From positions 1 to 32,233 of the forward strand of contig DAIDBD010000057.1 in NCBI GenBank assembly GCA_027310305.1: DNA of 32,233 nucleotides. The letters are read 5' to 3'. The notes beneath the pieces are model-generated. The model was not told where the DNA came from. It saw only the letters and a program-made list of their open reading frames with translations, and did no database searches. The stretch comes from Herminiimonas sp. (GTDB lineage Bacteria; Pseudomonadota; Gammaproteobacteria; Burkholderiales; Burkholderiaceae_D). A program made the translations under genes and the position numbers. Of the stretch, positions 26,374-32,233 are shown piece by piece; positions within the stretch are counted from its first letter, which is position 1; each line of letters starts with the position of its first letter.

Positions 26374-27312
26374 CTAATTTTCCTGAATCCAGATCAGATT
26401 GGTCCTGGCGCCATTGCGCTGGATCAATGCCTGCACTTCCAGCCCTGCGCGGCTCATGCGTACTCTGCCGTTAACCAGAAAGAAACTGGTTTTAACATCC
26501 AGCCCCTGGGTTGACAGGTTCCTGCCCGGCAAACGCTGCGCAAGCTGGCCGGTGTTTTGAAAGCTGGCGGTCTTGCGGCTCGCTACCAGCGCCGTGGCGT
26601 CCGCAAGCGAGAGTGTATCAATTCTAGCGGCCAACACCTCGGCCGATGCAGTATTTACATTGACCGGCGCTGCGCCCGGCAAGAATATGATGAAATCCTT
26701 CAGCTTGTTGACTGCCTCGGGGGAAAACCCCGGCACTGCCAGCAAATCGTTGATATGCTCAAAATTCATCGGCCGGGGATTGCTGTTTCCCGGTGCGCCG
26801 GGCTCGGGCTTCAACTGCGCCAATGCCATCATGCTGGCGGTTGCCTGCGCCAATGACGGCTCGAGTCCCAGATTGCCGAGCAGCCGTTCGAATACAGCGA
26901 CTTCAGCGGCATTGATGGTTCCGCTGACGCACAGGTTGTTCAGGTTGTAGCGCGACTGCGCATCGACGATGCTGCCTGCCAGGCTGGCATCGGCGGCATC
27001 GGTATCGGCACGGCCGTTTTCCACATACTGATCGAGCCGCGTTTCGGACAACGGCACCGACCACGGTTCGTCCAGCGTATCGATCGCGGAATATTTGGCA
27101 TCTTCGCGCAAAATCAGGCCGGCCCAATCGAGCGCGCCGCGCAAGATCCATTGCTTCTGCAATTGCAGCCGCTGGTTTTCGATCGACCGCACCTGCACCT
27201 GCTGCTGCCAGAACAGGCTGGCGACTATCGTGATGGCCAGCGTCGTCAGCAATAGCGCGGTGATGACCGCGACGCCGCGCTGACGCAACAGCGTGCGAGG
27301 CCGCGCGCTCAT
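26374..27312 (-). CDS. gspK: Type II secretion minor pseudopilin GspK
   Basis: 312 residues. GspK is the large minor pseudopilin at the pseudopilus tip. A short leader ends at Gly13 (RQRG-VAVITALLL). As usual for GspK, the mature protein lacks the Glu5 of other pseudopilins. The alpha-helical domain includes LDWAGLILRED, ARYNLNNL-type SRYNLNNLC, and INDLLAVPGFSPEAVNKL with VNVNTASAEVLAA. The frame is open far upstream, but ATG 27312 overlaps the gspJ stop by 4 nt and gives the correct leader. Confidence 0.93.
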   Translation of the reverse strand: MSARPRTLLRQRGVAVITALLLTTLAITIVASLFWQQQVQVRSIENQRLQLQKQWILRGALDWAGLILREDAKYSAIDTLDEPWSVPLSETRLDQYVENGRADTDAADASLAGSIVDAQSRYNLNNLCVSGTINAAEVAVFERLLGNLGLEPSLAQATASMMALAQLKPEPGAPGNSNPRPMNFEHINDLLAVPGFSPEAVNKLKDFIIFLPGAAPVNVNTASAEVLAARIDTLSLADATALVASRKTASFQNTGQLAQRLPGRNLSTQGLDVKTSFFLVNGRVRMSRAGLEVQALIQRNGARTNLIWIQEN

Positions 27313-28031
27313 ACCGCCCCCAGTAAAAATACCTTGAGCATGTTCGATTCGCGCCCCTGCAATTGCAGCGCGACTTCGAGGCCGGTCAATGCCGGCAATG
27401 TCGTCGCGGATGCGCTGCCGGGGCTGGTAACGACCGGCGCTCTCTGAGCCCGCCTGGACGAACTGGGAACCGTGTCGGCGGCATTGGCTGCACGCCATGC
27501 GCCGCCTTCCCATAACCGCATCGTCATCGAAGCCACGCCCGATTGCAGCACGACCGCCGGCGTCGCATCGTTATCGTTGGCCGCCGTCAGCCACAGATTG
27601 TCCAACTCATTCAGATCGCGGGTGGCCGCGGATTCGCGCCGCGTCAGCACGCCATCCTTGACCCGATAAGTAATGACTTCCAGTCTTGTCGGCTGATTAT
27701 CGGCAAACACCGTGCGCACCAGCGTCAGCCGATCCTGCTGGATGACGAGCGGCGCGCGATCCGGAATCTCCGTTATGGTCGCAAGATGCGCGCAATCGTT
27801 CTGCAACTGCGCAAATGCCAGTTGCATGCCGCGCGTCTGTTCCAGATCGGCGGTCAACGCAACCCGTGCGCGCACGATGCCGTCCAGACCGCGCCAGCCG
27901 AGCACCGCAACGAATGCCAGCACGCTGATGGCAACCAGCAATTCGATCAGCGTCAGTCCGCGTTGCCCGGCCATCGGCGGCGTGATGGGCGCCTTCTGCG
28001 CAATGCCGCAGCTGCGTTGATTATGGTGCAT
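27309..28031 (-). CDS. gspJ: Type II secretion minor pseudopilin GspJ
   Basis: 240 residues. The prepilin cleavage site is QRG-LTLIELLVAISVLAFVAVLGWRGLD, with Glu5 present, after a rather long leader of about 25 residues. ATG 28031 is favoured because AGGTGG lies about 6 nt upstream, overlapping the gspI stop by 11 nt. ATG 27974 would give a standard six-residue leader (MAGQRG) and cannot be excluded. The C-terminal part (LPALTGLEVALQLQG) is typical. GspJ forms the tip complex with GspI and GspK. Confidence 0.92.
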   Translation of the reverse strand: MHHNQRSCGIAQKAPITPPMAGQRGLTLIELLVAISVLAFVAVLGWRGLDGIVRARVALTADLEQTRGMQLAFAQLQNDCAHLATITEIPDRAPLVIQQDRLTLVRTVFADNQPTRLEVITYRVKDGVLTRRESAATRDLNELDNLWLTAANDNDATPAVVLQSGVASMTMRLWEGGAWRAANAADTVPSSSRRAQRAPVVTSPGSASATTLPALTGLEVALQLQGRESNMLKVFLLGAV

Positions 28032-28425
28032 TCGGCACCACCTGAGCCAGCTTGATGATGCGCCGCTCGATATTGCGTGTGTCGAACACGCTGACCTCGA
28101 CCCGGCGGAAAAACGGGTTCGGCGTGGCGAATACATTTTCTTCGCACGTCAGTTGCAGTTCGCCCTGCGGGCAATCGAACCGGCGCTGCCCGAGCGCCGG
28201 CCATTCCTTCGCCAGGCGAATCTGGGTCAGCCGGTTTTCAGCCGACCAGGTCGCCATCATCGATGCGCGCAAGTCGCTGCTGTTTTGCGTCAGGCTGCCG
28301 ACCGCGCGCAGGCTGGCGCCCAGTGCGGTGCCGACAATGACCAGCGCCACCAGCACTTCCAGCAGGGTGAAGCCGGCGCGATGGCGATCGGTCCGGCGAA
28401 TGGATAGCTGACGGTTTGCGCGCAT
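28021..28425 (-). CDS. gspI: Type II secretion minor pseudopilin GspI
   Basis: 134 residues. A leader of 18 residues ends HRAG, followed by FTLLEVLVALVIVGTALGASLRAVG, the standard hydrophobic pseudopilin helix with Glu5. ENRLTQIRLAKEWP and the final VPNAP are GspI-like. Length is normal. ATG 28425 lies one base after the gspH stop, whereas the longer frame to 28479 would overlap gspH. Confidence 0.93.
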   Translation of the reverse strand: MRANRQLSIRRTDRHRAGFTLLEVLVALVIVGTALGASLRAVGSLTQNSSDLRASMMATWSAENRLTQIRLAKEWPALGQRRFDCPQGELQLTCEENVFATPNPFFRRVEVSVFDTRNIERRIIKLAQVVPNAP

Positions 28426-28426
28426 G

Positions 28427-28951
28427 TCATTCGACCACAAAATGTCCGATGCCGTCGGCGCGGATAGCGACGCTTGCATCGCCCATCGACAGCGTCAGGA
28501 CGAACGGCTTGTCGACCGGCTCGCGGCCGAATACGACGCGCAGCGGACCGGCTTCCGCGGCCGACGACGGGCTGATCGACAGCGCAACCGGCGATCGCTT
28601 GAATTCCCGCTCGCGCAGCAAGTCGTCTTTTTCCAGCACCTGCCAGACATTTTCGTCGCGCAGCAGGAAGCGATAACGATCGGGTTCCGCCTCGAATGCG
28701 ATCGGTCGATTGCGCACGATCGCTTCGTCGCGTGCCAGTTGCAGCAGCAGCGCAATCCGTTGCGCATCGTTTTGCAAAACCTTGCGCTCACTGGGCATCG
28801 CATTGAACGACACCATGCCGAGCGTGATGCCGGCTATCACCATCACGACCAGCAGTTCAAGCAGCGTGAAGCCGCGCGCAAGGCGCTGCGGCGGCGCACG
28901 AAGCGGCGCCCGTCCGGGGCTGCAAAAAATGCGCGTAATTACAGATCCCAC
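28427..28951 (-). CDS. gspH: Type II secretion minor pseudopilin GspH (start uncertain)
   Basis: About 174 residues if the GTG at 28951 is used. The pseudopilin signal is [26 protein letters not shown], and the body has [29 protein letters not shown], typical of GspH. The only in-frame ATG upstream (29065) lies over 120 bases inside gspG. That is unlikely, so a non-ATG start near the gspG stop (28939) is inferred. GTG 28951 overlaps gspG by 13 nt. The exact start is not settled by sequence. Confidence 0.88.
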   Translation of the reverse strand: MGSVITRIFCSPGRAPLRAPPQRLARGFTLLELLVVMVIAGITLGMVSFNAMPSERKVLQNDAQRIALLLQLARDEAIVRNRPIAFEAEPDRYRFLLRDENVWQVLEKDDLLREREFKRSPVALSISPSSAAEAGPLRVVFGREPVDKPFVLTLSMGDASVAIRADGIGHFVVE

Positions 28952-29403
28952 GAACCGATATCGGCATCGTTTCCGGCGCCGCCCGGCTGACCGTCGGCGC
29001 CCAGCGAAAATACATCGACTTCGCCTTTGACGCCGGGTGACAGATATTGATACGGATTGCCCCACGGGTCTTTCGGCAGCTTGTCCAGGTAGCCGCCGGT
29101 TTTCCAGCCGTTGGCGGCAGGGCCCGATGTCGGTTTTGCAATCAGCGCCTGCAAGCCCTGCTCGGTGGTCGGATAGCGCTGGTTATCGAGCTTGTACAGC
29201 TTGAGGCCTTGCATCACGGTGGCGATATCCTGCTTGGCGGCGATGATGCGCGCATCGTCGGTACGGCCCATCAGTTTGGGCACGACCAGCGCAGCCAGAA
29301 TGCCCATGATCACGACCACCACCATGATTTCGATCAGCGTGAAACCGCGTGTTGCGGCGCGCATCGGCGCACGCCGGGAACAAAATATTGAAGCGTTGTA
29401 CAT
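28939..29403 (-). CDS. gspG: Type II secretion major pseudopilin GspG
   Basis: 154 residues from ATG 29403. GspG builds the pseudopilus. The cleavage site is [30 protein letters not shown] with Glu5, and the C-terminal calcium-site block is [15 protein letters not shown] ... [15 protein letters not shown] 29364 gives a leader of 7 residues (MRAATRG), the usual length, while ATG 29403 gives 20. The bases before 29403 are CCTCCTT, the opposite of a ribosome site, so the shorter form may be the real one. It is the first gene of the operon. Confidence 0.96.
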   Translation of the reverse strand: MYNASIFCSRRAPMRAATRGFTLIEIMVVVVIMGILAALVVPKLMGRTDDARIIAAKQDIATVMQGLKLYKLDNQRYPTTEQGLQALIAKPTSGPAANGWKTGGYLDKLPKDPWGNPYQYLSPGVKGEVDVFSLGADGQPGGAGNDADIGSWDL

Positions 29404-29630
29404 AAGGAGGTTCTTCAGAGAATGACAAGTAAATGGCGAGTATAAGGCCCGATCAGGGTTTCATATACTGTCTGAGGTTTGATTAAAGCTTAATGTGGCG
29501 CAAGTTTGGCCTGCAACAAGTCTTCTTCGGATGCCAAAAATCCGGGAAAGTGCCGTAAATTTTCTTTTATTTGCGGAGCGTACTATAGATGCTGCTGATC
29601 TGTCACGTTGATGCCCGGTCGTTTTTGCAA

Positions 29631-29660
29631 AAAAGGCCACCATATCATTGGTGGCCTTTT
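29631..29660 (-). terminator. Rho-independent terminator of the depolymerase gene
   Basis: AAAAGGCCACCA (29631-29642) and TGGTGGCCTTTT (29649-29660) form a perfect 12-bp stem with a 6-nt loop. On the minus strand a T-run follows. It lies about 75 nt beyond the depolymerase stop. The symmetric sequence could also work on the plus strand. Confidence 0.85.
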
Positions 29661-29679
29661 GCAAATGCCTGGCTTTTCC

Positions 29680-29710
29680 TTCCTGCGCCCTTTTATGAAA
29701 GGCGCAGGAA
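29680..29710 (-). terminator. Second hairpin after the depolymerase stop
   Basis: TTCCTGCGCC (29680-29689) pairs perfectly with GGCGCAGGAA (29701-29710), and TTT/AAA can extend the stem inwards past a single bulged C. It has no T-run on the minus strand, so it probably stabilises the 3' end in tandem with the terminator next to it. Confidence 0.55.
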
Positions 29711-29733
29711 CTTGCCCGGCGTTGCGCTTCCGG

Positions 29734-31488
29734 TCAAGGGCAGTTGCCGATGATGTAATAGCCGGACGACGTCTGCGCCAGCGTATTGGTATAGAAGACG
29801 TTGTCCAGGCCCATGTTCTGATTCGAGCCATTGGCCAGTGCGTAACCGCCGCTGTCATGTGCGCGCCCGCTCTGAACATGCGTGTAATTGCTCGATGTGG
29901 TCGTCGTGCAAACCCATGACGATTTGGTGGTTGCGCTCACCGTCCCGGATTGGGCGCTTTCGCTAGTGCCGTTCAACGCTGTCACGGCATAACTGTAAGT
30001 CGTGCTCGCCGCCAGGCCGCTGTCGGTATAGCTGGTGGCCGCGATGGCGGATGCATTGACCTTGCTGCCGTTGCGATAGACGTTGTAGCCGGTCGCGCCG
30101 CTGGTCGCAGTCCATGTCAGCGGCACGGCGCTGGCGGTCGTGGCGCCGGCGGCGAGGCCGGTCGGCGCGGCCAATGGCGGCGGCGTGCCGGTCGTGGTGC
30201 CGGTAACGGCAGCCGAGCTGGCGCCGGCCGCGCCGCTCGACGTCACCGCCTTGACGGTGTAACCGTAGCTGGTGCCGGACGCCAGGCCGCTGTCGGTATA
30301 GGTGGTGCCGGTTATCGTGCCGGCATTGGCCTTGACGCCGTCACGGTAGACGTTGTAGCCGGCTGCACCCGATACCGCATTCCAGGACAGCGATACCGAG
30401 CTGTTGGTGCTGCCGGTGACCGCTAGGCCGGTTGGCGCGGCCAATGCGACATAACCGCTGGCGACCTTGTCCACCATCCCTTTGATCGCAGCCATCTGGC
30501 GGCCGCTTTTCTTCGAATAATTAGCATCGTCATAACCCCACCAGTCCCAGCAGCCGTTCGGATTGCCGCTGCTGCTCGGCGCGGTTTGCGGATACAGCAC
30601 GATCAGGTTGTTGGTGTCGGCCCATTTGTTGTAGCCGGTGTTTTTGTAATACTTGTCCTGGATCTTGGTCGGATCCTGCTGGCAGCCGTGCAATACCACG
30701 TGCACCTTGCAAGCCTGGCCGCTGGCGCAATTGGCCGGCACATACAGCCAGCCGGTGGCCGCCATGCCATGCGTGGTCGGGCTGGCAATGTAATCGGTCT
30801 GGTTGAACTCGACGAACGAACCGCCCAGCGTGCCGGTATTTTTGGCATTCAAGGGGCCGTAGATCCATTTCAGGATTTCGCCGGCCAGATCGAAATTGCA
30901 ATTGTTGATGTAAGGGCTGGCCTTGAGGCTGCACGAACTGCCGAAATAATCGGTGATCATCGCGTGTTCGGAAGCGATGTTGTTCTTGTAAAAAATATTG
31001 GAATTGGTGACGTAATTCTTGTAATAGTTGTTGGCTTCATTCATCACCAACTGCTTGACGGTACTGTCGGCGGTGCCGGAATAAAGGTACACCTTCGAAT
31101 TCGTCAGGTTGCTGGTGGCATCGATCAAGCCCTGGCTGGCCCAGGTGTTGGTGGTCGAGATCAGCGTCGCGGTAGGCGGCTTGCTGGTGGTGGTGGCTGC
31201 CATGCAAGGCCCGATTGCGTTGCTCAACACGCCTTGCGCGCAATAAAACGGCCCGCCTGCCACGATGCCGGCGCCGGCCTTGAATGTGGCCGAATACGCG
31301 ACATGCATTTGCGCCGCCATGAAGCCGCCGGAAGACAGGCCGGAGATCGACGTCTGGCTGATATCCGCGTTATAAGCCGGCAGCGTGACTTGTGCGCCCG
31401 CTTGCAGGCTTGCACACAAAAACCCGAGCGCGATACCGGTTCGGATTCTGGCGATTCCTTTGTTGTTGCATGAAATGAAATTCATCAT
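29734..31488 (-). CDS. Secreted PHB-depolymerase-type esterase with two fibronectin III domains
   Basis: 584 residues. A signal peptide (TGIALGFLCASLQAGA-Q) ends near residue 32. The catalytic domain has the nucleophile in GLSSG (Ser52) near its N-terminus, a likely Asp141 (SGTADSTV) and His175 (SEHAMITD). An oxyanion-type HGCQQ comes much later (267-271). This circularly permuted order is known for extracellular poly(3-hydroxybutyrate) depolymerases. Fibronectin III repeats span about 350-432 and 440-521. A C-terminal module of about 60 residues (Cys527 to Cys583) carries GRAHDSGGYALANGSNQNMGLDN. The ATG at 31488 has AGGAG 7 nt upstream; the frame is open to 31548. Proximity to the T2SS operon suggests it is a type II substrate. 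Another polyester or feruloyl esterase role is possible. Confidence 0.88.
   Translation of the reverse strand: MMNFISCNNKGIARIRTGIALGFLCASLQAGAQVTLPAYNADISQTSISGLSSGGFMAAQMHVAYSATFKAGAGIVAGGPFYCAQGVLSNAIGPCMAATTTSKPPTATLISTTNTWASQGLIDATSNLTNSKVYLYSGTADSTVKQLVMNEANNYYKNYVTNSNIFYKNNIASEHAMITDYFGSSCSLKASPYINNCNFDLAGEILKWIYGPLNAKNTGTLGGSFVEFNQTDYIASPTTHGMAATGWLYVPANCASGQACKVHVVLHGCQQDPTKIQDKYYKNTGYNKWADTNNLIVLYPQTAPSSSGNPNGCWDWWGYDDANYSKKSGRQMAAIKGMVDKVASGYVALAAPTGLAVTGSTNSSVSLSWNAVSGAAGYNVYRDGVKANAGTITGTTYTDSGLASGTSYGYTVKAVTSSGAAGASSAAVTGTTTGTPPPLAAPTGLAAGATTASAVPLTWTATSGATGYNVYRNGSKVNASAIAATSYTDSGLAASTTYSYAVTALNGTSESAQSGTVSATTKSSWVCTTTTSSNYTHVQSGRAHDSGGYALANGSNQNMGLDNVFYTNTLAQTSSGYYIIGNCP
30010..30301. 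repeat. DNA repeat from duplicated fibronectin III domains
   Basis: A 22-base sequence is identical at 30010-30031 and 30280-30301, 270 bases (90 codons) apart. It encodes the same TDSGLA segment of the two fibronectin III domains, which points to a fairly recent domain duplication or gene conversion. Confidence 0.8.
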
Positions 31489-31544
31489 TTTTTGTCTCCT
31501 ATCATGATGATTGGCTTGCGACGGCAATGCCGCACGGTTCCGGG

Positions 31545-31558
31545 TCAACTGGAGTTGA
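31545..31558. promoter_or_regulatory. Short palindrome upstream of the depolymerase gene
   Basis: TCAACT-GG-AGTTGA is a perfect 6-2-6 palindrome 57 nt before the depolymerase ATG. Other symmetric elements lie further upstream (31595-31617 and 31626-31639). Together they suggest a regulatory region, but the regulator is unknown. Confidence 0.3.
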
Positions 31559-31737
31559 ATCTGCTAACGAGATTTTCCCCGGACAAGTTTCATCTTACGC
31601 GCGATTTTTTGCGCTAATCGAAGGCCGGTATTTTTACCGTAGAAGCGTTCGATTGATTATTTATGCATGCTGCATCGCGGAATATCGGGCTAAATCCGGC
31701 GCCATTTTTGCTTTGCCGGATTGCCGGGGCAACCGAA

Positions 31738-31887
31738 ATGGCACCTGAATTTCAGCGCAAATTGGCAGATTTATGGAAACTGCATCGATCAATAATCGGC
31801 AAGTGGGCAGTGCAATATGAACAGGCGACAAGCGCGCAGCGGCATACCCTATTTACGGTATTGACATCGTATTTGCAGTTGTTCTAA
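31738..31887 (+). CDS. Small hypothetical protein (doubtful)
   Basis: A 49-codon frame (extendable to 31663) rich in Lys, Gln and Leu, predicted mostly helical: EFQRKLADLWKLHRS and QYEQATSAQRHTLF. It has no signal peptide, no recognised domain and a poor ribosome site. The regular amino-acid mix makes it slightly better than random, but it sits in AT-rich DNA and may be noise. Confidence 0.25.
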   Translation: MAPEFQRKLADLWKLHRSIIGKWAVQYEQATSAQRHTLFTVLTSYLQLF

Positions 31888-31997
31888 ATAATTTGGTGCA
31901 ACCCGATCCAGCGTCCATTCCACTAACACCTTGCAGCCAAGGTTATGCCTTGCCTGCATAAAGATATGAAAACTTGGCATTAGTTATATTGCCTTGC

Positions 31998-32026
31998 AGC
32001 CATTACCCTGAGCCAGGGCAATGGCT
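31998..32026. other. Hairpin-forming sequence
   Basis: AGCCATT-A-CCCTG pairs with CAGGG-C-AATGGCT around a 3-nt loop: 12 base pairs with one mismatch. No T-run follows on either strand, so a terminator is not clear. It overlaps the second copy of the CCTTGCAGCCA repeat. Confidence 0.4.
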
Positions 32027-32100
32027 AATAATTATAAAAGCGTTACGATTATTTATCGCAAGCTTGTACGCTGGAAATAAATTCATATTGATGATCAGTA

Positions 32101-32233
32101 GTGTCCGGTTTAATTAATGTGCGCCGACCGGAAAGCCAGACTTGACGCGGGTTTCGAGAGATTTAGGGGTGTCCACGATTTGAATTTCAAGTTGCGCATT
32201 TGCGATACTTTCGGGTTGAAACGACCTGGGGTG
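32101..32233 (-). mobile_element. Possible edge of an insertion sequence with the end of an open frame
   Basis: TGTCCGGTTTAA at 32102-32113 begins with TG and resembles an insertion-sequence terminal repeat. Immediately inside it, a minus-strand frame enters from the right edge and stops at 32114-32116 (39 codons, ending KSGFPVGAH). A stop codon lying almost at the terminal repeat is common for transposase genes of the IS3 type. The protein end was not recognised, and no second terminal repeat or target duplication is visible, so this is tentative. Confidence 0.35.

Larger units (their letters stand above)
29404..29733. other. Intergenic region between gspG and the depolymerase
   Basis: About 330 bases with no convincing gene. 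It must carry the gspG promoter (a TTATACT at about 29440 on the minus strand is a weak -10 candidate) and holds two hairpins that end the depolymerase transcript. A plus-strand AGGAGG at 29405-29410, followed by a 7-codon frame from ATG 29422, is noted separately. Confidence 0.6.
31489..32100. other. AT-rich intergenic region without a confident gene
   Basis: About 600 bases upstream of the depolymerase. It contains its presumed control region, one doubtful small open frame (31738-31887), two CCTTGCAGCCA direct repeats (31930-31940 and 31992-32002) and hairpins at 31928-31943 and 31998-32026. The base composition is distinctly more AT-rich than the coding parts of the window. Confidence 0.6.

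Noticed and set aside
24635-26377. 580-codon plus-strand open frame opposite gspM and gspL
   Set aside because: Arg/Gln/His-rich translation with no recognisable domain; it spans two clearly identified genes on the other strand.
1-32233. CRISPR arrays, tRNA or rRNA genes
   Set aside because: No regularly spaced repeats, cloverleaf-like sequences or rRNA segments were found on reading through both strands.

Overview
The window is high-GC chromosomal DNA that looks like a betaproteobacterium of the Burkholderiales, probably Oxalobacteraceae-like. This is inferred from gene content and order (metK divergent from two LpxL-type acyltransferases and dapF; DUF484-xerC; a STAS protein before hslVU; a DksA that has lost most of its zinc cysteines). 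No rRNA or tRNA is present, so the genus cannot be fixed. No CRISPR array or complete mobile element was seen.

Layout. 1-1558 (minus): a small lipoprotein gene followed by a subtilisin-family (S8) protease that runs off the left edge. 1791-2681 (minus): an exported M14 zinc carboxypeptidase. 2729-3892 (minus): metK. 4068-8446 (plus): two acyltransferases, dapF, a DUF484 protein and xerC, i.e. envelope and cell-wall precursor genes followed by chromosome dimer resolution. 8520-10159 (plus): a Fur/Zur-type regulator and a CobW-type metallochaperone GTPase behind a perfect inverted repeat. 10270-11148 (plus): dksA with a long Lys/Ala-rich N-terminal extension. 11695-15150 (plus): a double-STAS protein, then hslV-hslU behind a very good sigma-32 promoter. 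15637-18018 (plus): a soluble hybrid histidine kinase. 18093-29403 (minus): a type II secretion operon transcribed gspG-H-I-J-K-L-M-N-D-E-F-C. 29734-31488 (minus): a secreted PHB-depolymerase-type esterase with two fibronectin III domains, closed by a strong terminator. The last ~700 bases are AT-rich, with hairpins, a short direct repeat and what may be the edge of an insertion sequence.

How the parts may work together: the type II system sits next to one obvious secreted substrate (the depolymerase) and some 17 kb from another exported hydrolase (the S8 protease), which suggests a lifestyle based on extracellular polymer degradation. The prepilin peptidase gspO is not in the window.

The most unusual item is the 117-residue lipoprotein at 1205-1558. 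Its whole mature region resembles the N-terminal propeptide of the S8 protease encoded just downstream (shared LIIK, RPMSG.A.VV and SVEL.E.D blocks at similar spacing). It looks like a free-standing, membrane-anchored propeptide, which could act as a dedicated inhibitor, chaperone or self-protection factor for the protease. This is an inference from sequence comparison within the window and has not been tested.
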